DNA of 45,030 nucleotides. Origin: Bacillota bacterium (GTDB lineage Bacteria > Bacillota > DTU025). Shown here in pieces: positions 27,590 through 35,952 of the stretch. Each line of letters starts with the position of its first letter. Within the stretch, counting starts at the first letter, position 1. The stretch lies in contig JAGVTS010000108.1 in assembly GCA_019136685.1 (NCBI GenBank), positions 1 through 45,030 of the forward strand, written 5' to 3'. The notes beneath the pieces were generated by a model, which saw nothing but the letters and a program-made list of their open reading frames with translations, did no database searches and had not been told where the DNA came from. Made by a program: the position numbers and the translations under genes.

Positions 27590-28786
27590 CTACATCCTCT
27601 TCCTTATCTCGTCAACCTTATCCAGCTGCTCCCAGGGCAGGTTGAGCTCAGGACGACCGAAGTGCCCATAGCAAGATACGGGGCGATACATCGGCCGCCT
27701 CAAGGCGAAATTCTCAATTATTGCTGCAGGACGCAGGTCGAACACCTCTCGGACAATTCTCGTGATGCGCTCATCGCTTATCGAACCGGCGCCGTATGTA
27801 TCGACTGATATGGCCACGGGGCGCGCCACGCCTATCGCATAGGCTATCTGCACTTCGCACTGATGGGCCACACCCGCGGCGACCAGGTTCTTGGCCACAT
27901 GCCTGGCAGCGTAAGCCGCCGACCGGTCGACTTTGGTCGCGTCCTTGCCCGAAAGCGCTCCCCCTCCGTGCCTGGCCATTCCGCCATATGTGTCTACAAT
28001 CAGCTTGCGGCCCGTGAGGCCGGAGTCAGCAGCCGGTCCGCCCTTCTCGAATCTACCGGTGGGGTTGACCAGAATACGAGTATCCGCGTCAAGCATGCCC
28101 TCGGGGATGATCGGCCGGATCACATGCGCGATAATGCCCTGTTCAATGGTGGGGCTGTCCACCTTGTCGTCGTGCTGAGCCGATACCACCACAGTGTCCA
28201 CTCTGGCCGGCAGGCGGCCGTCATACTCCACCGTTACTTGGGTCTTGCCGTCGGGCCGGAGCCACTCTAGGGTCTTATCCTTCCTCACCTGCGCAAGCCT
28301 CTGCGCCAGCCTGTGCGCCAGCGTAATGGGCATTGGCATGAGTTCTTCAGTCTCCCGAACGGCGTAACCGAATATCATCCCCTGATCGCCTGCGCCCATG
28401 GCATCCCAGTCATGGTTGGGTTGCTCGCCGACACCGCGCGTCCGCTTTTCGAGCGCGTGATTGACACCCATGCTGATATCGGCAGACTGCTCGCCAATGG
28501 AGGTCACCACGCCGCAAGTGTCGCCATCGAACCCGTACTTCGCCCTTGTGTAGCCTACTTCCCGAACGGTCTCCCTGACAATGTGAGGAATGTCCACATA
28601 GCCCTGAGTGCTGATCTCTCCCATTACAAACACCAGACCCGTGGTGGCGCACACTTCGCACGCAACTCGCGATTCCTGATCCACTGCTAGCAGCCCATCG
28701 AGTATGGCGTCTGCGATCTGGTCGCAGACCTTGTCCGGATGCCCCTCAGTAACTGATTCCGACGTGAAAAGCCTCTTCTCGCTCAA
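27590..28786 (-). CDS. metK: S-adenosylmethionine synthetase
   Basis: MetK makes S-adenosylmethionine from methionine and ATP. Landmarks are [17 protein letters not shown] at the N-terminus, the ATP-binding [12 protein letters not shown], and the Gly-rich loop [22 protein letters not shown]. The length of 398 residues is normal. The TTG at 28786 gives the standard N-terminus ([11 protein letters not shown]) and has GGAGG 8 nt upstream; the frame runs open to 28858 without similarity. The 223 nt before it show no SAM-I riboswitch core that I could recognise. Confidence 0.97.
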   Translation of the reverse strand: MSEKRLFTSESVTEGHPDKVCDQIADAILDGLLAVDQESRVACEVCATTGLVFVMGEISTQGYVDIPHIVRETVREVGYTRAKYGFDGDTCGVVTSIGEQSADISMGVNHALEKRTRGVGEQPNHDWDAMGAGDQGMIFGYAVRETEELMPMPITLAHRLAQRLAQVRKDKTLEWLRPDGKTQVTVEYDGRLPARVDTVVVSAQHDDKVDSPTIEQGIIAHVIRPIIPEGMLDADTRILVNPTGRFEKGGPAADSGLTGRKLIVDTYGGMARHGGGALSGKDATKVDRSAAYAARHVAKNLVAAGVAHQCEVQIAYAIGVARPVAISVDTYGAGSISDERITRIVREVFDLRPAAIIENFALRRPMYRPVSCYGHFGRPELNLPWEQLDKVDEIRKRM

Positions 28787-29009
28787 CAGCAATACCTCCA
28801 ACAGCACTGCTCTACCAGGAGCCGGGGTCAAGCTCCGGGGTATCGGCCAGTTTATCATGTATTATCGTACTACATATGATACCATTCCGGAGCAAGTCAC
28901 CTCGCCCGGAAGTAGCTCCCCCATTTCAAAGGCTGGACAACCCGCCCCACGTACACACCGCGCGGCGGGCCCCAGCCCGTCTCATCAGCATATGACTGTG
29001 CCGACCCGG

Positions 29010-29945
29010 CTACTTGGCTTTGGGCACAGCGAGTCCCAGCACCTTCGCAGTCTGCATCACTGAAAGGAAAAGCTCGACCCCTTCTGCAATCTCAAGTTCA
29101 GGATTCTGGCTCAGCAGTCCTCCCAGTGCGCCCTCCTTGCCGACGAAGCCAAACACGCGAATGCCCTCACCAGCTGCCAGTGAGACAGCAGAATTGGCCG
29201 CTATCGTGGTCTGTTCGACACCGAGAACAACAGGCGTCGAATCAATGGCATCCACCGGCTGTAGCTCGAGATCTACGCGAGCCTTGACACCCATCTTGGT
29301 AGGGCGAAGAGTGTCGATCACCTGCGCCGCAATGGGCGTCCCGCCCGGAATGAGCAGCCGATCTTCGAAGACGACATCGTCGACCACCTCAAACTTCACA
29401 ACATCGCCAGAACGAGCTTTGACCGAGCCCAGGGGCGTACAGAGCCTTACCTTGACCAAGGACCCCTTGGGAACGAGGGAGTATCCAACCTCCGGCCGGT
29501 CTCCGGCGATTGAAAGCCTCAGAAGAACGTCGAGCCTCGGCCCGATCGGCCCCAAGCCGGGCTGGCCAATGACGCTGCTCTCCAAGTCGACAAGCATAGG
29601 CACTACGGGCCCGTCCGCAATCTTGCCGAAAATCGTCCACTGAACCGCCTTCAGCTTGAACTTGAGATTCATGGCGCCGGCCCGGTCACCCAGCACGAAA
29701 TTCCAGCACTGATCAAGCCTCTCCGGAAGAGTGCCCGACCCGGATTCACCGAACACCACGTTTTCTATGTTCTGAAGGCGCGCCACAATCGCTCCCTGCT
29801 GCGGTGAACCGAAAAGCAAGCCCTCCATGGCGACCAGGCGCTCAACCGGGCTGGTGGTTGCGGATTGTGCTGCGGCCTGGCCGACAAAGCACAACAGCGC
29901 CAGTGTGATAAGCATAGCCGCTGCCTTGTTCGCAGATCCTCTCAT
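29010..29945 (-). CDS. exported protein with about 21-residue internal repeats, function unknown
   Basis: A signal peptide (1-26, ending AAAQS) is followed by four or five degenerate repeats of about 21 residues (about 32-140) with the pattern RL..hE..hFG....G.h, for example RLVAMEGLLFGSPQQG and RLQNIENVVFGESGSG. The C-terminal half is beta-rich; LIPGGTPIAAQVID and GSLVKVRLCTPLGSVKARSGD recall periplasmic scaffold-type domains, but I cannot assign a family. The ATG at 29945 has GGAGG 7 nt upstream. It follows the barrel-like protein gene by 36 nt, so it probably shares its transcript and acts in the periplasm or on the outer membrane (inferred). Confidence 0.6.
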   Translation of the reverse strand: MRGSANKAAAMLITLALLCFVGQAAAQSATTSPVERLVAMEGLLFGSPQQGAIVARLQNIENVVFGESGSGTLPERLDQCWNFVLGDRAGAMNLKFKLKAVQWTIFGKIADGPVVPMLVDLESSVIGQPGLGPIGPRLDVLLRLSIAGDRPEVGYSLVPKGSLVKVRLCTPLGSVKARSGDVVKFEVVDDVVFEDRLLIPGGTPIAAQVIDTLRPTKMGVKARVDLELQPVDAIDSTPVVLGVEQTTIAANSAVSLAAGEGIRVFGFVGKEGALGGLLSQNPELEIAEGVELFLSVMQTAKVLGLAVPKAK

Positions 29946-29981
29946 TTTCCTACCTCCCTGTAGCGACGCACGATGAAACCA

Positions 29982-31457
29982 CTAAAATCTGATGGTAACC
30001 TCGGCAGTAGCGAGATTCTTGGTAAAATCCAAAGCCCCGATATCCGAGAAGTCTATTAGCTTGTACCCTAGCAGCAACGAGGTGTCGCCCATTAGTCTGT
30101 ACCCAAAGTCTATGGAGGTAATCGTGCGGGTCGCATCTGAACCGTCCAGCTTCAGCGGTTCGATTCCAGGCCACGCTGACAGACCTCCGTCGCCGTACAT
30201 CTCGGATTTAGTCCACACAGCGCCCGAGGCAATCAGGTCGCGAATCCTCTCGTACCTGTAACCCGCCTGGAGGAACGCGGCATCGCCGAGCAGAAGCTTG
30301 TAGTCGATCACAAGCGACGCGGTGGCCTGGAAGCTGCTCTTCGTAGACGGCTGTTCTCTTCCGTACAGCTCGTAGCCGGCTCTTACAGTAATGGAGTCGG
30401 TAGAGCCGGCGGACACCGCCCGCCCGACAAGGTCGGGAAGCGAATACTTCACGTCGACCGAGGTGACAGTCTCCCTAAGGCTACCCGTGTTCTCCGTACT
30501 CGCGCCCACATCCGTCACCCGGTGCCCCACGCTGAGGCCAGCGCCCTCCGTCTCACCAAGCACGACTCCGAGGGCAGTGGAGGTCGCCTTCTGCGGCGAT
30601 TCGTCGTCAGTGAAGAAATCTGCACTCACCTTCAGGATGTCGGCCAGACGCACACTTGTGGACAGGTCAAAACCACGCGTCGGCTGCTTCTCTTCGCCTG
30701 CGTCTTCCTTGCCCGGGCGTCGCGCGGCCTGGCTGGACATCTCAACGGCCAGAGTCCCCAAAGGGCTTGGCACCCCAGCCTGAAAGCGCGGTGCGACGCT
30801 TTCGGCGCCAGGATTCACAGATGGCGTTAGCAGATCCTGAAGCCTGACAAGCTCCGGCTGAGTCACCGGAGGACGCATCGAAGCCGGCGCAGTCAACGCC
30901 GACGCGTAAGGCCCGATATCGCTGAGCAATTGATGTTTGGAGACAGGGAGCGCCGACTCTGAGAGGCTGAGCACCATGCCTCCTCCGGAACCGCGAAAAG
31001 GCACACCCAGTGAAAGGTTGGCAAGCGACTGATCAGAGAAAGTCGGCCCGAACTCTTCCACAAGCCGGGCTATCAGGTTGGCCTGCCTGGCGGAGATGGT
31101 GAGGCTCATGGGCATTGGCCCGGTCAGCCTCAGCGGGCCAGGCGATGATGCAACGCTGCCTGACACCGAGATTTCTCCGTCGACCGAGGCGCTTCTGAGA
31201 TGCCTGATCGTCCGTTCAACCGTGAGCGAGAGATCGCCAAGGGAAACGGGCGCTCCGCTGGAGTAGACCCCGGCGTCGCGCTCATCGAGCAGGCCCGCCC
31301 GGCCAAGCTCCACAAGAGCTATGTATCTCCAGTCGTCGGAAGCGATCAGCGAGACAGCGGCACGGGCAGATGGCGACAATGCTCCGACCAGCACTGCACA
31401 CAGGATCACCAGCGTCAACATGCAGCATCGCCGCGTGTGAACAGATCTGAGCCTCAT
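29982..31457 (-). CDS. exported probable outer-membrane beta-barrel with degenerate SLH-like N-terminus
   Basis: A signal peptide (1-34, ending ARA) is followed by a segment (about 40-90, DDWRYIALVELGRAGLLDE onward) that resembles part of a single SLH domain. The C-terminal half (about 240-491) alternates polar and hydrophobic residues in strand-length blocks and ends in ATAEVTIRF, with the terminal Phe typical of outer-membrane barrels. It is a smaller relative in layout of the 1220-residue SLH barrel encoded upstream. AAGGAGG lies 8 nt before the ATG. A transport or structural role at the outer membrane is inferred; no enzyme motif is visible. Confidence 0.65.
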   Translation of the reverse strand: MRLRSVHTRRCCMLTLVILCAVLVGALSPSARAAVSLIASDDWRYIALVELGRAGLLDERDAGVYSSGAPVSLGDLSLTVERTIRHLRSASVDGEISVSGSVASSPGPLRLTGPMPMSLTISARQANLIARLVEEFGPTFSDQSLANLSLGVPFRGSGGGMVLSLSESALPVSKHQLLSDIGPYASALTAPASMRPPVTQPELVRLQDLLTPSVNPGAESVAPRFQAGVPSPLGTLAVEMSSQAARRPGKEDAGEEKQPTRGFDLSTSVRLADILKVSADFFTDDESPQKATSTALGVVLGETEGAGLSVGHRVTDVGASTENTGSLRETVTSVDVKYSLPDLVGRAVSAGSTDSITVRAGYELYGREQPSTKSSFQATASLVIDYKLLLGDAAFLQAGYRYERIRDLIASGAVWTKSEMYGDGGLSAWPGIEPLKLDGSDATRTITSIDFGYRLMGDTSLLLGYKLIDFSDIGALDFTKNLATAEVTIRF

Positions 31458-31505
31458 GCCGTGCGCCTCCTTCCCGCCGATTCTTCAGCTTTTATATATT
31501 CTTCG

Positions 31506-31928
31506 TCAAGATGTCGATTCCTTCTCCCTGCGCTGCCGCTCGAAATACCTGGCAGCAAGTATCTCTGCCACGTAATCATCGAACGGCTCAGGCGGAGTTC
31601 TGAGGCCAACCGGCACTAGCCTGCATAGCCCCTTCCCCCGATGCTCTCGCAGATATCGCTGCCTCCCTTCCATCGATGATCTATGCTCATCTATGGTGAT
31701 TACCTCAAGCCCGGACGATAGCGCCAAAGCCCGGACAGCCTCGCGCGAGCCGGTTCGATCGCCCACCACGATCCTGTGCACACCGTGCGCTGCGGCCAGT
31801 TCCCCGCCCCTGGACGCACAGTCGTCCGCGCTCACAATGCACCGGAGCAACGTACCCCGGGCCTTCGACACCACGGCCATGCCTGCCTTGTCGCGCCCGG
31901 GATCCACTGCCAGTACAATCTCATCCAA
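31506..31928 (-). CDS. RNase H-fold protein related to YqgF/RuvX
   Basis: This small protein (140 aa) starts MDEIVLAVDPGRDKAGMAVV, which matches the first strand and metal-binding Asp of YqgF/RuvC-type RNase H-fold nucleases. VHRIVVGDRTGSREAV, ITIDEHRSSMEGRQRY and PPEPFDDYVAEILAARYF fit the later parts, including acidic residues that could complete the site. YqgF trims 16S rRNA precursor, but this looks like a divergent relative rather than the housekeeping copy. The TTG at 31928 is chosen: GAGG lies 8 nt upstream, and an upstream start would begin inside the terminator of the preceding gene. Flanking envelope genes give no clear hint. Confidence 0.65.
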   Translation of the reverse strand: MDEIVLAVDPGRDKAGMAVVSKARGTLLRCIVSADDCASRGGELAAAHGVHRIVVGDRTGSREAVRALALSSGLEVITIDEHRSSMEGRQRYLREHRGKGLCRLVPVGLRTPPEPFDDYVAEILAARYFERQRREKESTS

Positions 31929-31948
31929 CCGACTCACCTCTTCTCTAG

Positions 31949-31982
31949 AAAAACGCCCCGGGAAGCAGTGCTTCCCGGGGCG
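31949..31982 (-). terminator. strong intrinsic terminator after the SLH barrel gene
   Basis: On the minus strand CGCCCCGGGAAG pairs perfectly with CTTCCCGGGGCG (12 bp, extendable by one pair) around a short loop, followed directly by TTTTTCT. It starts 15 nt after the stop codon of the SLH barrel gene (31997). It isolates the highly expressed barrel gene from the downstream YqgF-like gene. Confidence 0.95.
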
Positions 31983-31996
31983 CATCTCCGATCAAC

Positions 31997-34900
31997 CTAG
32001 AACTCGGTCTTGAGCGACAGCTCGAGAATACGCACAGTGTAGTTCGGATGCACCGAGTAACGGACATCCTTCAGATCGTACTTGAAGTTCAGGCTGGTGG
32101 CATCGAAGAGCTGATGACCTATTCCCAGCCCGAGCTGGAGGTACTCTCCAGACGGCGAACCCAGAAGCTCGTATTCGCGCCATTCATAAGACGCCATTCC
32201 GGTCGCCTTGGTCGCCGGGGTAATCTGCCATGCTACGTCGCCCTTCATCAGCCACTTGGTGAGGTCCTTCAAGCCGCCAAGACCCGTAGCCTTCCCGAAG
32301 CCTGCTTCAGCGCCCAGCGTGAGCTTGTCGGGAATCACCGGCAAGGACAGCGCCAGACCCGCGTTGAGCTTGTAGTACTCGTCGGTGGCGAACCTCTGCT
32401 CCCAATCGCCCTTGATGGTCAGAGCATCGCCGAACGGGATGTTGGCCTTTGCGTAGCCGATGTAGCCCGACTCTTTGTCCTCGATAGCCCGTTCCCAAGT
32501 GAACCCGGCCTCTATGGGCTTGTACGCTATGTCGAAGCCGACCTGCGCGGTGGTAGCAACACCAGCGGGATCCGGCAACACGGTGTTTACCTGCGTGATG
32601 CCGCTCCTCAGCGTCAGATCCGCACCGAGCAGCTTGGTGTTGTACGCGAGCTTCGCGCCGTAGGTGGTCTCGTCCTCATCCTCATAGTACGCATCGCCCT
32701 CTCGGGACGCCTCGCCGGTTATGACGAAGCCCCGGATCGGATCGGTTTCGACAGTCAGCTTGGATGCGCGGATGTCTTCCGCCAGGTAGTCGGGGTCAAC
32801 CCCCTCTTCGATACCGCGGAACCTGGGTTCATAGCCCTCCTCTACCTGCTCATGTGATGCCTTGATGTTCAGGAACCCGAGCTTGCCCTGGACGCCCAGG
32901 TTGTGAGCCACGAGATACTCGGCCATATCGATGTTCTTCCACATCGACATCTCGCCGGTAACGGTCAGCGCGTCGCTCAGCTCGAGCGCGAAGTCGCCGC
33001 CGAACGTGATTTCCTCAGGATCATATTCAGGATCAGATTCGCCAGGGTATTCCCCGCCCGACTCCTCGTCGTTGCGAATGTCAAGCACTCTGGCACCCAC
33101 TGTGAGCTTGTCGGTGAGCTTGAACTGAGCACCGGCGCCCAACGCATACTTGAAGAAGTCCTCCGACGGGTTCAGTTTGGCGATAATGCCCGTGAGGCTC
33201 AGGTCGCCGCGCTTGTAGTCCGCGCCGATACCACGGACACCAGCAAACTCATCGGCACTCATCTGATACTTGGTGAAGTTGCCCGGCCGCTCAAGCCCGC
33301 CGACCTTGATCTTGGTCACATCCCGCGGGGTGGTGATCAGTGCGTCAATATCCCCGCTGGCCAGTGTACCAGAGTCCGTGAACACGTTGGTAACGGCCTT
33401 GGCGGCTATGTCGATGTTCACGCCCTCGCGCGGTTGCAGCTTGAGCGCGAGCTTGAGCGTGTTCTCGAGTTTCGACGTGCCCTCATACTCGCCCGATCCG
33501 GGGTTGAACGGATCCTTGAGGAACGCGGCGTCAACCTCGCCATCGACATCGATGTCGACGAACTTCAGCTCGTTGCTTCCGCCAATGCGCACCTTGTTGA
33601 AGTCGCCGCGGAGCGCCTGAATCTCGGCGTGCGCTGCAGCGGCGGACTCTTCGAGCTTGTCCACACGCTCAGTGAGCGGAGCAATGTCTTCAGTCTTGAG
33701 CTTGTGGTAGGTGTCGACGATGTCGAACGCGTTCTGGTCGGCAAGCGCCCTGACGTCCGCCACTTCCACCTCAAGAGCATCGATGCGCGCATTGAGCGCT
33801 GCATCCACTGCATCGATCCGCGCGCCAAGAGCCTTAAGCTCTGTATCGTACTCAGCTCTGAGCGCATCGACAACAGCCATGACCACGTCAATCTCGATGG
33901 CGAATTCGCCGCGCACTGCCTCCAGTGCGTCGTACATGGAAGCGGCCATCTCTGCCTTGACATCGATCAGATCCTGCTGGTGCATGGCGGCGAATTCATC
34001 CAAAGCGCGGACGCGCGCCTCTCTCTCTGCCGCTACCGCATCGTTGAAGGCGGTGGTCAGTTCAGCCTTCTGATCCAGAAGCGCCGACTCCCACTTCTCC
34101 TCGAGATAGGCGAACCTCTGCTCATACTCGTCTTTCAGCGCTTCGATGGAATCATAGAAAGCCATGGTCAGTTCAGCCTTCTGCTCCAGAAGCGCCAGTT
34201 CCCACTTCTCCCCGATGGAAGCGAACTTCTGCTCGGTCTCGTCGCGCAGGGCTGCAATGGAGTCGTAGAAGGCCATGGTCAGTTCGGCCTTCTGCTCCAG
34301 AAGCGCGTGTCCCCACGTCTCCTCGATAGCAGCGAACCTTTGCTCGTTCTCATCGCGCAGGGCTGCAACGGAGTCGTAGAAGGCCATGGTCAGCTCGGCC
34401 TTCTGCTCTAGGAGCGCGACTTCCCACTTCTCCTCGATGGAAGCGAACTTCTGTTCGTTCTCATCCCTCAGCGCCTGCACAGAGTCGTAAAAGGCCATAG
34501 TCAGTTCGGCCTTCTGCTCCAAGAGCGCAATTTCCCACTGATCTCCAAGGGACTGGAACCTCTGCTCGTATTCGTCTCTCAGCGCCTGAATGGAATCGTA
34601 GAAGGCCATAGTCAGTTCAGCCTTCTGCTCCAGCATCGCCAGAGACACTTCATCGCGCAACTTGGCAAGCGCATCCTTAAAGGCAGAGTCTAGTGCTTCA
34701 GCCTGCTCGGCCAGAAGCTCCTCAAACTTGGCCTCCAGCGCAGCGTGGTCCACTTCGGCTTCGCCCTTATGGGCCTCGAGCACATCGTACAAAGAAGCCA
34801 TCAGCGCGGCCTGCTGGTCGAGCAAGGCCTGGTCGAACTCGGCCTTGAGCGCTGCTTCAGCTCGGTCGGCCAGGAGCGCCTCAAGCTTGGCTTCCACCGC

Positions 34901-35659
34901 AGCCAGGTCTATTTCGTCTTCGCCCTTGTAGGCCTCGAGCACATCATAGAAAGAAGCCATCAGCGCGGCTTGCTGGTCCAGCAAGGCCTGATCGAGCTCG
35001 GCCTCGAGGCGCTCGATAGCACGATCTCTTTCGTCGTTTGCGGCCGAAATCGAATCGTAGAAGGCCATTGTGAGTTCGGCCTTCTGCTGAAGCAGGGCAA
35101 GCTCTAGCTCTGCCCGAAGATCCTCATCGGCTAGTTGCCCTGACGAACCGCCCTTAAGTGCCTCCCACAACGCCGCATGCTCCGCCTTGTTGCTCTCGGA
35201 AAGATCATCGATGCGGGCGAGGAGAGCCGACAGCCTATCGTCAAACTCCTCCCACTGCGCCTCCGACATGCCGGCGATCTTCTCGGCTATCACCTGCTCA
35301 AGAATGGTCGCGTCGGGCGCCGGAGCCTGGAGAACAACATCGCCCCCGGCTGGGTCGGGTTGAGCCGACACGGGCTCACCCTGGAGCTGGTTCAGCCTCT
35401 CCGTCAGGTCTCTAATGTCCCTATCGAGATACTCGAGCGCCCTGGCCACCATGAGCGCGACCTCATATCTCGTTGCCTGGTTGCGTCCCTTGAAGGACCC
35501 ATCCGGATATCCCTGGATTATGCCCAACGCGGCAAGCATCTTCACCGCGTCAGTAGCCCAGTGGCTATCGGGCAGGTCAGAGAAGGGACTCGCCAACACC
35601 GGTAGCGCCATTCCGGCGATCATCACGGCGCTGACAAGTATGGCCAGGAATCTTTTCAT
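31997..35659 (-). CDS. SLH-domain, coiled-coil, outer-membrane beta-barrel protein (OmpM type)
   Basis: This protein of 1220 residues has a signal peptide (1-23) and one SLH domain (about 24-78, FSDLPDSHWATDAVKMLAALG to TRYEVALMVARALEYLD). A long Glu/Ala-rich coiled coil (about 80-690) follows, including tandem 37-residue repeats (about 335-545). The C-terminal barrel-like domain (about 700-1220) ends LELSLKTEF. In diderm Bacillota such OmpM proteins span the periplasm: SLH binds the peptidoglycan-linked polymer, the coil reaches across, and the barrel sits in the outer membrane as a porin. GGGGGGA lies about 9-10 nt before the ATG, and a strong terminator follows, consistent with high expression. 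It is far longer than typical OmpM (about 400-450 aa) because of the coil. Confidence 0.9.
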   Translation of the reverse strand: MKRFLAILVSAVMIAGMALPVLASPFSDLPDSHWATDAVKMLAALGIIQGYPDGSFKGRNQATRYEVALMVARALEYLDRDIRDLTERLNQLQGEPVSAQPDPAGGDVVLQAPAPDATILEQVIAEKIAGMSEAQWEEFDDRLSALLARIDDLSESNKAEHAALWEALKGGSSGQLADEDLRAELELALLQQKAELTMAFYDSISAANDERDRAIERLEAELDQALLDQQAALMASFYDVLEAYKGEDEIDLAAVEAKLEALLADRAEAALKAEFDQALLDQQAALMASLYDVLEAHKGEAEVDHAALEAKFEELLAEQAEALDSAFKDALAKLRDEVSLAMLEQKAELTMAFYDSIQALRDEYEQRFQSLGDQWEIALLEQKAELTMAFYDSVQALRDENEQKFASIEEKWEVALLEQKAELTMAFYDSVAALRDENEQRFAAIEETWGHALLEQKAELTMAFYDSIAALRDETEQKFASIGEKWELALLEQKAELTMAFYDSIEALKDEYEQRFAYLEEKWESALLDQKAELTTAFNDAVAAEREARVRALDEFAAMHQQDLIDVKAEMAASMYDALEAVRGEFAIEIDVVMAVVDALRAEYDTELKALGARIDAVDAALNARIDALEVEVADVRALADQNAFDIVDTYHKLKTEDIAPLTERVDKLEESAAAAHAEIQALRGDFNKVRIGGSNELKFVDIDVDGEVDAAFLKDPFNPGSGEYEGTSKLENTLKLALKLQPREGVNIDIAAKAVTNVFTDSGTLASGDIDALITTPRDVTKIKVGGLERPGNFTKYQMSADEFAGVRGIGADYKRGDLSLTGIIAKLNPSEDFFKYALGAGAQFKLTDKLTVGARVLDIRNDEESGGEYPGESDPEYDPEEITFGGDFALELSDALTVTGEMSMWKNIDMAEYLVAHNLGVQGKLGFLNIKASHEQVEEGYEPRFRGIEEGVDPDYLAEDIRASKLTVETDPIRGFVITGEASREGDAYYEDEDETTYGAKLAYNTKLLGADLTLRSGITQVNTVLPDPAGVATTAQVGFDIAYKPIEAGFTWERAIEDKESGYIGYAKANIPFGDALTIKGDWEQRFATDEYYKLNAGLALSLPVIPDKLTLGAEAGFGKATGLGGLKDLTKWLMKGDVAWQITPATKATGMASYEWREYELLGSPSGEYLQLGLGIGHQLFDATSLNFKYDLKDVRYSVHPNYTVRILELSLKTEF
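34030..34640 (-). repeat. tandem 111-bp repeats encoding 37-residue coiled-coil units
   Basis: Six copies of a unit such as ALLEQKAELTMAFYDS plus ALRDENEQKF recur with an exact 111-nt period (matching bases at 34050, 34161, 34272, 34383, 34494 and 34605). The inner copies are nearly identical in DNA and the last is degenerate. Reading frame is kept by any gain or loss of units, so unit number could vary by recombination. Confidence 0.9.
34761..35004 (-). repeat. pair of near-identical direct repeats, 159 bp apart, in the SLH barrel gene
   Basis: About 84 bases at 34761-34845 recur at 34920-35004 with few differences; both encode ALLDQQAALMAS followed or preceded by matching residues. The offset of 159 nt equals 53 codons, so this second repeat type also keeps frame. 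It belongs to the same coiled-coil region as the 37-residue units. Confidence 0.8.
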
Positions 35660-35844
35660 TAATCTCTTCCCCCCTCGAGTTGGTGCTTAACGCTAAGAAC
35701 TCGCATCCAACGGGGCCGCCCTGACGAGTGTTCTCGTTTCCTCGCCCCGGCGCCCGGCAGAAGTGAGCCCCATTGCCAGTATGAAGAACCGGCGCTTTTG
35801 TTGGCAGCGGCGCCTCCTTCCAACTCGCCGCCAGTCAAAGAGTG

Positions 35845-35877
35845 AAAACGCAGGTATCGCTAAAACTCGGCCTGCGT
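35845..35877 (-). terminator. intrinsic terminator after the DUF3084 gene
   Basis: ACGCAGG and CCTGCGT pair (7 bp) around a 16-base loop and are followed by TTTTC on the minus strand. It lies about 75 nt after the DUF3084 stop codon. The rest of 35660-35952 is a leader for the SLH barrel gene with no clear -35/-10 pair; a GTTGG...CCAAC inverted pair is visible around 35805-35830 but its role is unknown. Confidence 0.6.
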
Positions 35878-35952
35878 GATGATATTCTCCAAACCACGGT
35901 CAACTCCTTCACCACAGGGAAGATTTTTGCCCGCTGTGAGATGCTGGAACGC

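Noticed and set aside
28787..29009. Possible SAM riboswitch upstream of metK
   Set aside because: The leader contains some GC hairpins (for example around 28945-28980) but no SAM-I core sequence, kink-turn or terminator/antiterminator pair that I could identify. A TTGCTC/TAGTAC promoter-like pair is too weak to report.
32903..34411. 502-residue plus-strand frame opposite the SLH barrel gene
   Set aside because: It is the antisense shadow of the repetitive coiled-coil region; its repeats mirror the coding repeats. The minus-strand product has a signal peptide, an SLH domain, a ribosome-binding site and a terminator.
34030..35004. CRISPR array or minisatellite
   Set aside because: The repeats are contiguous coding units of 111 bp (and a 159-bp-offset pair) in frame with the protein; there are no unique spacers of constant size.
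35660..35844. Cyclic-di-GMP or other riboswitch in the long leader of the SLH barrel gene
   Set aside because: The leader is long enough and has inverted pairs, but the conserved core bases of known riboswitch classes are not visible.
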